DNA of 64,000 bases from Alistipes sp. (GCF_020026455.1 NZ_JAHHQJ010000017.1:1-64000); one strand, 5' to 3'. Shown: positions 29,871-38,554, numbered from the stretch's first letter. Translations and numbers: made by a program. Notes: generated by a model not told the origin, from the sequence alone.

Positions 29871-31748
29871 ATGAGTGATTTTATCGTCAGCGCACGCAAA
29901 TACCGCCCCGCGACCTTCCGATCGGTCGTCGGGCAAAAACACATCACCTCGACGCTCCAGAACGCCATCGAGCGCGGCCAGCTGGCACACGCCTACCTCT
30001 TCTGCGGTCCCCGCGGAGTAGGAAAGACCACCTGCGCCCGCATCTTCGCCAAGGCAATCAACTGCCTCGCCCCCGACGGCGCCGAAGCATGCAACGAGTG
30101 TGAATCGTGCCGCTCGTTCAACGAGGGACGCTCGCTCAACATCCACGAGCTGGACGCCGCGTCGAACAACTCCGTGGAGGACATACGCACGCTGATCGAG
30201 CAGGTGCGCATCATCCCGCAGATCGGCCGCTACTCGGTGTTCATCATCGACGAGGTCCACATGCTCTCGGCCGCGGCCTTCAACGCCTTTCTCAAGACTC
30301 TGGAAGAGCCGCCCGCACACGCCATATTCATCCTGGCGACCACCGAGAAGCACAAGATCATCCCGACGATCCTCTCGCGCTGTCAGATCTACGACTTCAA
30401 CCGCATCCGTGTCGAGGATTCGGTCGAATACCTCAAATATATCGCCTCAAAGGAGGGAATCACGGCTGACGAAGAGTCGCTGAACCTCATCGCACAGAAG
30501 GCCGACGGCGGCATGCGCGACGCGCTGTCGATGTTCGACAAGGCCGTGTCGTTCTGCGGAACGACGCTGGACTACCGCAACGTGGCCCAGACGCTGAACG
30601 TACTGGATTACGACACCTATTTCGGGGTGACGGAAATGCTGCTCGCAGGCAACTACGTCAATGTGCTGGTGGCCTTCGACAACGTGCTCTCGAAAGGATT
30701 CTCGGGCCAGACCTTCCTGTCCGGAATGAACCGCCACATGAGGGACCTCCTGATGGCTCGGCAGCCCGACACGCTGCGCCTGATCGAAATGACCGGAACG
30801 CTGCTCGAACGATACCGGACGCAGGCGGGCGCCTGCAGTGTCGAGTTTCTGTTCGGAGCCATCTCCATATTGACGGAACTTGACGGAAAGATCCGGCAAT
30901 CGTCGAACCAGCGATTGCTTGTCGAGTTGGGCCTGATGAAAATCGCCGGACTCGGTCAAAAAAAAAATGACACCCTGACACCTTTCGGGGAGTATCCGCT
31001 TCCCGAACTGACTCCCCGCACGGGCTCAGCTGCCGGCGCGGCGGCGCAACCGCAACCCGCTCCGGCAGCACAACCCGGCCCGGGTCGCGTCCCGACGCCG
31101 CAGCAACCCCCAGCGGCACAATCCGGGCAGGCACAACCGGCGGCAGAGCCGACGCCCGCCCCCACTCCGCAGCCGGCAGCAGCCCGGTCGGAAACGCCGG
31201 TGCAAGCCCCGGCTGCCCCGGAACCGGCGCCCGTTCAGGCACGGCCCGAAGCGCCGAAAACCGCGCCCCAGCCCACGCGGAGGCCGCTGATCTCGGGGAC
31301 TTCCCTTTCGGAACTGCTCGCCGCGGCGGGCAGCAATCCGGCCGAGGAGGATGCCGGGACGAAAACGCCCGAAGCGGAGATAGCAACGATCGACCCCGAG
31401 TGTGAGCAGAAGCTGGAATCGGCTCGGGAGAAGATCCTGAACCTCATCCGGGAACGGCGTCCGCGGTTTGTCCCGGCCTTCGAGCTGATGAAGGTGCAGG
31501 GCAACACGATCTCGCTGAGCGTGCCGACAAACGAACTCTGCGAGGAGATGCTCCGCAGCAAGACTGGGATGCTGATGCGCATCGCCGAACTGGCCGGCAT
31601 CACGGGAGCCATCGAACTGGAAGTGGTCGTCAACGAGCAGATCCGGGCAGCACGCCCGATCAAACTGGAAGACAGGGTGAAATACATGACAGAAAAAAAT
31701 CCGTTGATCGCGGAACTTCGCAAAGCTTTGGATTTGGAAGTGGAGTAA
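29871..31748 (+). CDS. dnaX: DNA polymerase III subunit gamma/tau
   Basis: 625 residues. The clamp-loader AAA+ core has Walker A GPRGVGKTT at 46-54, a four-Cys zinc module (CARIFAKAINCL...CNECESC), IIDEVHMLS and the SRC motif. Domain III ends at about residue 362. Next come the lysines of an A10 tract (residues 363-366), a Pro/Ala/Gln-rich linker to about 460, and a C-terminal tau domain that would contact the polymerase or helicase. The A10 tract and the frames around it suggest that a short gamma form is also made. Confidence 0.95.
   Translation: MSDFIVSARKYRPATFRSVVGQKHITSTLQNAIERGQLAHAYLFCGPRGVGKTTCARIFAKAINCLAPDGAEACNECESCRSFNEGRSLNIHELDAASNNSVEDIRTLIEQVRIIPQIGRYSVFIIDEVHMLSAAAFNAFLKTLEEPPAHAIFILATTEKHKIIPTILSRCQIYDFNRIRVEDSVEYLKYIASKEGITADEESLNLIAQKADGGMRDALSMFDKAVSFCGTTLDYRNVAQTLNVLDYDTYFGVTEMLLAGNYVNVLVAFDNVLSKGFSGQTFLSGMNRHMRDLLMARQPDTLRLIEMTGTLLERYRTQAGACSVEFLFGAISILTELDGKIRQSSNQRLLVELGLMKIAGLGQKKNDTLTPFGEYPLPELTPRTGSAAGAAAQPQPAPAAQPGPGRVPTPQQPPAAQSGQAQPAAEPTPAPTPQPAAARSETPVQAPAAPEPAPVQARPEAPKTAPQPTRRPLISGTSLSELLAAAGSNPAEEDAGTKTPEAEIATIDPECEQKLESAREKILNLIRERRPRFVPAFELMKVQGNTISLSVPTNELCEEMLRSKTGMLMRIAELAGITGAIELEVVVNEQIRAARPIKLEDRVKYMTEKNPLIAELRKALDLEVE
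30958..31018 (+). promoter_or_regulatory. A10 slippery run and downstream hairpin inside dnaX
   Basis: Ten A residues (30958-30967) are read as CAA AAA AAA AAT. Slipping by -1 gives AAA TGA, an immediate stop. Slipping by +1 gives ATG ACA CCC TGA. A perfect 8-bp hairpin (CGGGGAGT 30986-30993 with ACTCCCCG 31011-31018) starts 18 nt after the run. Confidence 0.65.
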
Positions 31749-31853
31749 CCCGCCCAAGAAGCGGGAATTATGGTCGAGGGAGCGTCAGGCGGAAGCCGAT
31801 TCCGGGCTGCGCTTCCAGCGAAAAAACAAAAAGGAAAATTAAACAACGCAATA

Positions 31854-33158
31854 ATGGCAACAAAGAATTTCATCGAAGAACTCGAATGGCGCGGCATGAT
31901 CCACACGATCATGCCCGGAGCAAAGGAACAACTCGAAAAAGAGCAGACGACGGCTTATCTGGGAATCGACCCCACGGCCGACTCGCTGCACATCGGGCAT
32001 CTGGTGGGTGTGATGATCCTCAAGCACTTCCAGATGTGCGGGCACCGTCCGCTGGCCCTCGTGGGAGGTGCAACGGGCATGATCGGAGACCCCTCGGGCA
32101 AATCGCAGGAGCGCAACCTGCTCGACGAAAAGACCCTGCGGCACAATCAGGAAGCCATCAAACGCCAGTTAGCGAAACTGCTCGACTTCGACTCCGGAGC
32201 TCCGAATGCCGCAACGCTGGTCAACAACTACGACTGGATGAAGGAATTCTCGTTCCTCGAATTCATCCGCGACATCGGCAAGTGCATCACCGTCAACTAC
32301 ATGATGGCCAAGGACTCCGTGAAGAAACGCTTCAACGGCGAGGGCGACGGCATGTCGTTCACCGAATTCACCTACCAGTTGGTGCAGGGATACGATTTCC
32401 TGCATCTCTACGAAACGATGAACTGCAAAATCCAGCTGGGAGGAGCCGACCAGTGGGGTAACATCACGACCGGAACGGAACTGATCCGCCGCAAACTGGG
32501 CACGGAGGCCGAGGCTTTCGGCATCACCTGCCCGCTGATCACCAAGGCCGACGGCACGAAATTCGGCAAGACCGAGAGCGGAAACGTATGGCTCGACCCG
32601 CGCTATACGTCGCCCTACAAGTTCTATCAGTTCTGGCTCAACGTCAGCGACGACGACGCCAAGCGCTACATCAAGATCTTCACGCTGCTCAACCGCGAGA
32701 CCATCGACGCCCTCATCGCCGAGCACGACGCGGCTCCCCACCTGCGCATATTGCAGAAACGGCTGGCCGAGGAGATCACCTGCATGATCCACTCGCGCGA
32801 AGAGTACGAAAAGGCCGTCGAGGCTTCGGCAATCCTCTTCGGCGGCGCCACGTCGGAGGCGTTGCACCGTCTCGACGAACAGACCCTGCTCCAGGTGTTC
32901 GAAGGAGTACCCCAGTACCGCGTGGCACGCACGGAGCTCACGGCCGGAATCCCGTTCGTGGAGCTCTGCGCCGAGAAAAGCGAGATCTTCCCCTCGAAGG
33001 GCGAGTGCCGCAAGCTGGTGCAGGGCGGCGGTGTGTCGCTCAACAAGGAGAAGCTGGCCGAGGCAATGCGCCCGGTGGCCGAGGCGGATCTGATCGCCGG
33101 AAAATACCTGCTCGTGCAGCGCGGAAAAAAGAACTACTACCTCGTGATCGCCGAATAG
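31854..33158 (+). CDS. tyrS: tyrosyl-tRNA synthetase
   Basis: 434 residues, class I. HIGH-type motif LHIGHL, tyrosine pocket residues in GGADQWGNIT, KFGKTE in place of KMSKS, and a C-terminal S4 domain (FPSKGECRKLVQGGGVSLNK). The start MATKNFIEE at 31854 is chosen over frames starting upstream at 31770, which encode no family sequence. It is one nucleotide from folB, so the two are co-transcribed. Confidence 0.96.
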   Translation: MATKNFIEELEWRGMIHTIMPGAKEQLEKEQTTAYLGIDPTADSLHIGHLVGVMILKHFQMCGHRPLALVGGATGMIGDPSGKSQERNLLDEKTLRHNQEAIKRQLAKLLDFDSGAPNAATLVNNYDWMKEFSFLEFIRDIGKCITVNYMMAKDSVKKRFNGEGDGMSFTEFTYQLVQGYDFLHLYETMNCKIQLGGADQWGNITTGTELIRRKLGTEAEAFGITCPLITKADGTKFGKTESGNVWLDPRYTSPYKFYQFWLNVSDDDAKRYIKIFTLLNRETIDALIAEHDAAPHLRILQKRLAEEITCMIHSREEYEKAVEASAILFGGATSEALHRLDEQTLLQVFEGVPQYRVARTELTAGIPFVELCAEKSEIFPSKGECRKLVQGGGVSLNKEKLAEAMRPVAEADLIAGKYLLVQRGKKNYYLVIAE

Positions 33159-33159
33159 G

Positions 33160-33513
33160 ATGGAATATCGGATCGTTCTCCAACGCATGGAGTTCCGCGC
33201 ACTGCACGGATGCTACGAACTCGAACAAAAGGTCGGAAACCGCTTCACGGTCGACCTGGAAATCACGGCCGAACTGGGCAACGTGGCCGCCGAAGACAGC
33301 GTCGAACTGGCGGTCAACTACCTCACGGCCTACGAAGTCGTCGCAGCCCAGATGCGCATCACCCAACGCACGATCGAACGTGTGGCGATGAACATCATCA
33401 CGGCGATTTACGACTCCTTCCGGCAGGTACGGCACGTAAAATGCACCGTCTCGAAATTGGCGCCTCCGCTCGGCGGCAAGCTGGAGAAGGTGAGCGTCGT
33501 ACTGGAGAAATAG
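33160..33513 (+). CDS. folB: dihydroneopterin aldolase
   Basis: 117 residues, the usual size of this small octameric enzyme of folate synthesis. The family pattern MEFRALHGCYELEQKVGNRF is at the N-terminus, and the C-terminal KCTVSKLAPPLGGKLEKVSVVLE is typical. It converts dihydroneopterin to 6-hydroxymethyl-dihydropterin and glycolaldehyde. It starts 1 nt after tyrS, and its stop touches the terminator stem. Confidence 0.93.
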   Translation: MEYRIVLQRMEFRALHGCYELEQKVGNRFTVDLEITAELGNVAAEDSVELAVNYLTAYEVVAAQMRITQRTIERVAMNIITAIYDSFRQVRHVKCTVSKLAPPLGGKLEKVSVVLEK

Positions 33514-33550
33514 AAATCGGCGCGCACGCGGTTGCGTGCGCGCCGATTTT
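33514..33550 (+). terminator. tyrS-folB terminator
   Basis: A 16-bp perfect stem (AAATCGGCGCGCACGC with its complement) with a 4-nt loop and T4 tail begins directly after the folB stop. Confidence 0.9.
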
Positions 33551-33564
33551 CAAATAGAGCCGAT

Positions 33565-34914
33565 ATGCATCATTCACACGGCCGCGCAACGCTAGGCGGC
33601 AAATTGAGCGCCGTGCTCGTCACGGCCGGAAGTTCCGTAGGTCTGGGAAATATCTGGAGGTTCCCCTATGTCGCCGGAGACAACGGCGGCGGCGCTTTTC
33701 TGGTCATTTACATGCTCTGTGTCCTGCTGCTGGGGCTCCCCATCATGGTGGCCGAATTCTCGGTCGGGCGCGCCTCGCACCGCAACGCCGTGGGAGCCTA
33801 TCGGGCTCTCGACCCCAAGTGGAGTTTCCTGGGATACAACGGCGTCGTGGCGGCATTTCTGATTCTGGGCTTCTACTTCGTCGTGTCGGGATGGACGGCC
33901 GAATACATGGTACACTCCGCGACGGGAAGCCTCGCCCGGTACACCACCGCCGACGAATACAGGAGCGTTTTCGAGAACTTCATCCAGAACCCGTGGCGCC
34001 CCGTGCTCTACACCGCGCTGTTCGTGCTGGCCACGCACTTCGTCATCGCGATGGGCGTGCAGAAAGGCATCGAACGCTCGGCAAAGGTGCTGATGCCCCT
34101 GCTGTTCGTCATCCTGATCGCGCTGTCGATCCACTCGCTGCTGATGCCCGGAGGCGGTGAGGGACTTCGGTTCCTGTTCAAACCCAATTTCGCGAAAGTG
34201 ACACCCGCGACGGTGCTCGTGGCTCTGGGGCAGGCCTTCTTCTCGCTCTCGATCGGCATCGGTTCGATGGTCACCTACGCCTCCTATTTCAAACCCGACA
34301 CCAACCTGCGCCACACGGCGCTCAACGTCACGATCCTCGACTCTCTGGTAGCCGTGCTGGCCGGCGTGGTGATCTTCCCGGCGGTATTCAGCGTGGGCAT
34401 CGAACCCTCGTCGGGGCCGTCGCTCGTATTCATCACCCTGCCGGGTATCTTCAACTCGATGCCGCTGAGCATGGTCTGGTCGTCGGTATTCTTTCTGCTG
34501 CTGGTCGTTGCGGCGCTCACCTCGACCATCTCCCTGCACGAAGTCATCACGGCCTACATGCACGAGGAGTGGCACATGAGCCGCCGGGCAGCCGCATGGG
34601 CCACAACCGGAGCCTGCATGGCGCTGGCTGCCGTGGCTTCGCTCTCGCTGGGGATCCTGAAGGGATGGGAGATCTTCGGAATGACGATTTTCGACTCGCT
34701 CGACTACCTCACAGCCAACATCCTGCTTCCCGTCGGCGGATTCTTCACCTGCATCTTCGTCGGCTGGCGTCTCGACCGGAAAATCCTCAAGGCCGAAATC
34801 AGCAACAACGGAGCGCTGCGGTTCCGCCTCTTCGGGCTGTTTCTCTTCCTCGTGCGCTACGTCTGCCCGGCGGTGCTGCTGCTGATCTTCCTCGACAATC
34901 TGGGAGTTTTCTGA
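33565..34914 (+). CDS. sodium:neurotransmitter symporter (NSS/SNF) family transporter
   Basis: 449 residues, about 11-12 membrane segments. The family signature GSSVGLGNIWRFPYVAGDNG lies in the first segment, where it lines the sodium and substrate site. Bacterial relatives such as LeuT and MhsT carry amino acids with Na+; the substrate here is not predictable. The start MHHSHGRATLGG at 33565 lies just after the folB terminator. It probably has its own promoter, which I could not place. Confidence 0.92.
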   Translation: MHHSHGRATLGGKLSAVLVTAGSSVGLGNIWRFPYVAGDNGGGAFLVIYMLCVLLLGLPIMVAEFSVGRASHRNAVGAYRALDPKWSFLGYNGVVAAFLILGFYFVVSGWTAEYMVHSATGSLARYTTADEYRSVFENFIQNPWRPVLYTALFVLATHFVIAMGVQKGIERSAKVLMPLLFVILIALSIHSLLMPGGGEGLRFLFKPNFAKVTPATVLVALGQAFFSLSIGIGSMVTYASYFKPDTNLRHTALNVTILDSLVAVLAGVVIFPAVFSVGIEPSSGPSLVFITLPGIFNSMPLSMVWSSVFFLLLVVAALTSTISLHEVITAYMHEEWHMSRRAAAWATTGACMALAAVASLSLGILKGWEIFGMTIFDSLDYLTANILLPVGGFFTCIFVGWRLDRKILKAEISNNGALRFRLFGLFLFLVRYVCPAVLLLIFLDNLGVF

Positions 34915-34929
34915 CAAGTTTTACGGGGA

Positions 34930-35075
34930 AGAGAGGTCCGGGAGGGGCCGGTCACTCCATCCCCGGGAGGGTCCGACGTCCGGTTCCGGGAGGGTCCGAG
35001 GGCAGGGCCCCGGGAGGGTCTGAGGGCAGGACCCGGGAGAGTCTGAGGGCCGGTTCCGGGGAGAGCTGAATCGTC
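34930..35075. repeat. degenerate CCGGGAGGGTCYGAGGGC repeats after the NSS gene
   Basis: About five imperfect units of 22-25 bp with the core CCGGGAGGGTC followed by GAGGGC fill the gap between the transporter stop and the shared terminator. No gene. Confidence 0.75.
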
Positions 35076-35095
35076 CGCCGGGTAGTTTTCACAAC

Positions 35096-35131
35096 AAAAA
35101 CGAGCCGCCTCGCGGGGAGACGGCTCGTTTT
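35096..35131. terminator. bidirectional terminator between the NSS transporter and ribH
   Basis: AAAACGAGCCG pairs with CGGCTCGTTTT around a 13-nt loop. A run on the left and T run on the right serve the convergent genes. Confidence 0.88.
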
Positions 35132-35152
35132 ATTACAAGATGGAATAACGGT

Positions 35153-35683
35153 TTAGTTGATATTGCGCCGGTCGGGTTCGTGATCGGGCGAAGCCGCCTC
35201 CATGTCGATCTGCAACTTCACCATGTTGATGGCCGTAGCCGCAGCCTCGTCGCCCTTGTTGCCGTGACGGCCGCCGCAACGGTCGAGGGCCTGCTGCATG
35301 TCGTTGACCGTCAGCACGCCGAAAGCGATGGGCATGTTCCACTGGATTTGCAGCTGCATGATGCCCTGCGTCACGCCCTGGCAGATGAAATCGAAGTGGC
35401 GCGTGTCACCCTGAATGACGCATCCGAGAGCGATGACGGCGTCCACCTCGGTATACTCCGCGAAGAACTGCGCGCCCAGCGAAAGCTCGAACGTACCCGG
35501 GACATATTTGACCTGGATATTCATATCGGGGCACCCGGCGGCACGCAGCGTGCGCACAGCACCCTCCAGCAGGGCCTCGGTGACCTCGCGGTTCCACTCG
35601 GCCACGACGATGCCGAAACGCATGTCCGCAGCCGAAGGCAGGGGAGAGTCGAATTTGGAAAGGTTGTGATTCCTGGTCGCCAT
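35153..35683 (-). CDS. ribH: 6,7-dimethyl-8-ribityllumazine synthase
   Basis: 176 residues. The lumazine synthase patterns are GIVVAEWNREVTEALLEGA, VPGTFELSLGAQFF and ALGCVIQGDTRHFDFIC with the catalytic His. It makes the direct precursor of riboflavin. It lies 9 nt downstream of the TPR gene and shares its promoter. Confidence 0.96.
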   Translation of the reverse strand: MATRNHNLSKFDSPLPSAADMRFGIVVAEWNREVTEALLEGAVRTLRAAGCPDMNIQVKYVPGTFELSLGAQFFAEYTEVDAVIALGCVIQGDTRHFDFICQGVTQGIMQLQIQWNMPIAFGVLTVNDMQQALDRCGGRHGNKGDEAAATAINMVKLQIDMEAASPDHEPDRRNIN

Positions 35684-35692
35684 CGTCCTCCG

Positions 35693-36376
35693 CTATTTGA
35701 TGCTGCCGAGCAGTTTTTCCACATCCCGGGCCTCCATCGAGGCGGGATACGAGGTCATGATCTCCTCATAGTAAGCCGCAGCCTCCTGGCCATTGCCCCG
35801 AGCCTGCTCCGCAAGTCCTGCCTTGCGCAGGTACATCGGGGCCGTCAGGTTGTTGTCGGCGGCCTTCACGGCCTTCTCGTAGAACTTCACCGCCTTGGCG
35901 TAGTCCTGCTGCTCGACGGCGATATCGCCCTGAAGGCCATAGTTCTGGGCGTTGATCACAGCTCCGGGGAGGCCTTTCAGCGGCGAGAACTGCGCCAGGT
36001 ATTTGGCGGCATTCGCCAGGTCGCCCGTACGCAGGTAGCAGATGCCGGCATAATGCTTGGCCAGGTTGCCCGAAGGCGTCGAGCCGTATTTCTCGATCAC
36101 GTCGAGGAAACCGGCCGCATTGTCGTCGCCCAGCAACGCCGTCTCGAAATCGGGATTCTCGCCTTCGAAGCGGCTCTGCGCCTCGGCGATCATCTCGGCG
36201 GCCTTCGCAACGCGGGGCTCAAGGATCAGCGAGCGATAGCCGAAAACGAGGGCTGCCAGGACCAGCAGGCCGAGGAAAACATAGGACATCATCCGGCCGT
36301 TCCGCTCGAAAAACAACTCCGTTTTGTTCATTGCTTCGCCGAGGGTTTCCTGCTCGGCGACGTTCTGCTTTGCCAT
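35693..36376 (-). CDS. membrane-anchored tetratricopeptide repeat protein
   Basis: 227 residues. One N-terminal membrane segment at about 30-48 (MMSYVFLGLLVLAALVFGY) is followed by an outward-facing region with TPR-like helix pairs at about 100-215 (AKHYAGICYLRTGDLANAAKYL, DIAVEQQDYAKAVKFYEKAV). It resembles YfgM/YbgF-type scaffold proteins. The partner is unknown. It is the first gene of an operon with ribH and is divergent from recF. Confidence 0.82.
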   Translation of the reverse strand: MAKQNVAEQETLGEAMNKTELFFERNGRMMSYVFLGLLVLAALVFGYRSLILEPRVAKAAEMIAEAQSRFEGENPDFETALLGDDNAAGFLDVIEKYGSTPSGNLAKHYAGICYLRTGDLANAAKYLAQFSPLKGLPGAVINAQNYGLQGDIAVEQQDYAKAVKFYEKAVKAADNNLTAPMYLRKAGLAEQARGNGQEAAAYYEEIMTSYPASMEARDVEKLLGSIK

Positions 36377-36419
36377 ATTGCTTATTGTGTTATTAGTTTA
36401 TAATTCGTACGATAGTTTG

Positions 36420-36449
36420 CAAAGATACAAAACTATTCATAATGTGCAA
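36420..36449 (-). promoter_or_regulatory. promoter of the TPR-ribH operon
   Basis: Minus strand: TTG 36449-36447, 19 bp, TATCTTTG 36427-36420. The predicted leader is about 40 nt. Confidence 0.75.
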
Positions 36450-36469
36450 TGTCGTGTCCGGATTTTTTG

Positions 36470-36477
36470 TATTTTTG
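36470..36477 (+). promoter_or_regulatory. -7 element of the recF promoter
   Basis: TATTTTTG ends 4 nt before the recF ATG, predicting a leaderless mRNA. The -33 region is weak. Confidence 0.62.
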
Positions 36478-36481
36478 TCCT

Positions 36482-37924
36482 ATGCATCTGAAGAAAATAG
36501 CGCTGCTGAATTTCAAAAACATCGCCCGGGAGGAACTCGCACTGGGCCCCGGCATCAACTGTCTGGTGGGCGACAACGGCGCAGGAAAAACCAATGTCGT
36601 GGACGCCGTGTATTACCTGTCAATGTGCAAGTCGTCGCTGCCGATGACCGACGGGCAAAGCATACGCCACGGCGCCGACTTCTTCCTCATCGAAGGAAGC
36701 TATGCGAGCGATGCGGGCAAGCGGGAAACCGTCGTATGCAGCTTCTCGCGCAAGAGCGGCAAGCTGCTCAAGCGCAACGGCAAGGAGTATGAACGGCTCT
36801 CGGACCACGTGGGGCTGATTCCCGCGGTGATCGTCTCGCCGGCCGACAGTGCGCTGATCTCGGACGCCGCCGACGAGCGGCGACGCTATCTGAACGCCTT
36901 CATTTCGCAGTTGGACCGCGCCTACCTCGGGTCGGTGATGCGCTACAATGCCGTGCTGGCCGAGCGCAACCGGCTGCTGAAAACCCGTCCCGACGAAACC
37001 ATGCTCCAGATCTACGACATGCAGCTGTGCGAACACGGCAAGGCCATCCACGCCCGGCGGCAGGAGTTCGTCGAGCGCCTGAAACCCGTGGCCGCGGCCT
37101 ATTACAGCACCCTCGCGGGAGACCGGGAGCAGGTCGAACTGCACTACAAATCGGAACTGAACGAACGTCCGTTCGAAGAGATCCTGCGCGACGCCCGGCA
37201 GAAGGACATCGTCAACGAATTCACGACGGCGGGGATTCACCGCGACGATCTGGTGCTGAAAATCGGAGGCTATCCCCTGCGCAAATACGGGTCGCAGGGG
37301 CAGCAGAAATCCTTCCTGATCGCCCTCAAGCTGGCACAGTATGCCGTCGTGGCCCAGGCAAAGGGCGAACGCCCGATTCTGCTGCTGGACGATTTGTTCG
37401 ACAAACTCGACGCCGGGCGAGTCGAACAGTTGATCCGTCTGGTCTCGGACGACACCTTCGGGCAGATCCTGATCACCGACTGCAACCCGACGCGTCTGAA
37501 ACGGATTTTGGACAAGGCGGGCGGCGACTACACGCTCTATTCAGTGGCAGAGGGCGCCGTAACGCAGGAGCGGACCGCTGCAGAGGATCTGGCAGAGGAT
37601 CCGGCCGAAAGAGGATCAGAACAAGCCGTAGAGACCTTGGACAACACGGCTGAAGCTCCGGAGGGAAAGGCCGCGGGAGCTTCGGAAAGCCGTGCGGAAA
37701 ATGCCGCGGAAAGTCCGGCGGAAAACGCCGCGGGGATCTCGGAAAGCTGTGCGAAAAGCGCGGAGGGGGCTTCGGCCGAGGACAGTGCGGAACAGGCTGC
37801 AGAGAACCCGGGAAACACGGCGGAGGAGTTCGCGGGAGATGCCGGAAAATCCCCGGAAAAAACTCCGAGAAATGAGGCAGGAGGGCCATACGAACAAACC
37901 GAATCAACCGACGAACAGTCATGA
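36482..37924 (+). CDS. recF: DNA repair protein RecF with an acidic repetitive C-terminal tail
   Basis: 480 residues; typical RecF proteins have about 360-370. The SMC-like ATPase core is complete: Walker A GDNGAGKTN, signature region YGSQGQQKSFLIALKLAQY and Walker B LLLDDLFDKLD. It loads RecA at gapped DNA together with RecO and RecR. Residues about 365-480 form an added tail rich in Ala, Glu and Ser, built from repeats such as ENAAESPAENAAG. Predicted disorder is inference. The stop overlaps the next start (ATGA). Confidence 0.94.
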   Translation: MHLKKIALLNFKNIAREELALGPGINCLVGDNGAGKTNVVDAVYYLSMCKSSLPMTDGQSIRHGADFFLIEGSYASDAGKRETVVCSFSRKSGKLLKRNGKEYERLSDHVGLIPAVIVSPADSALISDAADERRRYLNAFISQLDRAYLGSVMRYNAVLAERNRLLKTRPDETMLQIYDMQLCEHGKAIHARRQEFVERLKPVAAAYYSTLAGDREQVELHYKSELNERPFEEILRDARQKDIVNEFTTAGIHRDDLVLKIGGYPLRKYGSQGQQKSFLIALKLAQYAVVAQAKGERPILLLDDLFDKLDAGRVEQLIRLVSDDTFGQILITDCNPTRLKRILDKAGGDYTLYSVAEGAVTQERTAAEDLAEDPAERGSEQAVETLDNTAEAPEGKAAGASESRAENAAESPAENAAGISESCAKSAEGASAEDSAEQAAENPGNTAEEFAGDAGKSPEKTPRNEAGGPYEQTESTDEQS

Positions 37925-38211
37925 GACGAACCAAAACCATGCTGATGGGCGACCTGCTCGAGGAGTTTTTCAAACGCCCCTACATCGCCGCGAAAGTCGC
38001 CGAAGGCAAACTGCCCGACACGTGGCGTGAAATTGTCGGTGACCACGCCGCGGATCTCACCACCGAATTGCGGCTCGATAAGCACATTCTGTATGTACGC
38101 ATACAGTCGAGTGTCCTGCGTTCGGAATTTTTCTACCAGCGCGAGGCACTCAAGGAGGAGATAAACCGCCGTTCGGGCGTACGGCTCGTCAACGCCGTCA
38201 TCATCCGGTAA
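37921..38211 (+). CDS. DUF721 (DciA-like) protein
   Basis: 96 residues. MGDLLEEFFKRP, TWREIVGDHAADLT and LYVRIQSSVLRSEF are typical of the DUF721 family. It contains DciA, a loader or regulator of the replicative helicase in bacteria without DnaC. It overlaps recF by 4 bp, a pairing consistent with replication and repair. Confidence 0.87.
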   Translation: MRRTKTMLMGDLLEEFFKRPYIAAKVAEGKLPDTWREIVGDHAADLTTELRLDKHILYVRIQSSVLRSEFFYQREALKEEINRRSGVRLVNAVIIR

Positions 38212-38225
38212 ATCAGGGGAACTCA

Positions 38226-38462
38226 GGGGCCCGGGAAGATTCGAAAGTCACGGGTAAGTCCAAAAGGGTCGGAACTGCCCGGGGAAAATCCGGATGGTTT
38301 GGAGGATCCGAATGGTCCGGGAAATCAGGAAATCCGGAAGATCCGGAAAGGCCCATAAAATCAGAAAAACCCGGAGGGCCCGGGAAGATTCGGAAAGGGT
38401 CCGGAACTGCCCGGAAAGATCCGGATGGCTTGGAGGATCCGGATGGTCCGAAAAATCAGGAA
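38226..38462. repeat. direct repeat with about 130-150 bp period between DUF721 and OmpA genes
   Basis: GGGCCCGGGAAGATTCG occurs near 38226 and again near 38375. GATCCGGATGG-TTGGAGGATCC blocks occur near 38288 and 38418, and GGTCCG-AAATCAGG follows each. Many shorter CCGGAA units fill the gaps. The 390-bp intergenic region holds only this and the terminator. Confidence 0.8.
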
Positions 38463-38517
38463 AAAATCCCGAAAAAACCCGGATTCGAAGAAACACACCT
38501 TATATATAATATACATG

Positions 38518-38554
38518 AAAAAAGATGCTTCTCTCTGCGAGGAGCATCTTTTTT
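38518..38554. terminator. bidirectional terminator between DUF721 and OmpA genes
   Basis: AAAAAAGATGCT pairs with AGCATCTTTTTT around a 13-nt loop. Both strands have a suitable T run. Confidence 0.9.
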
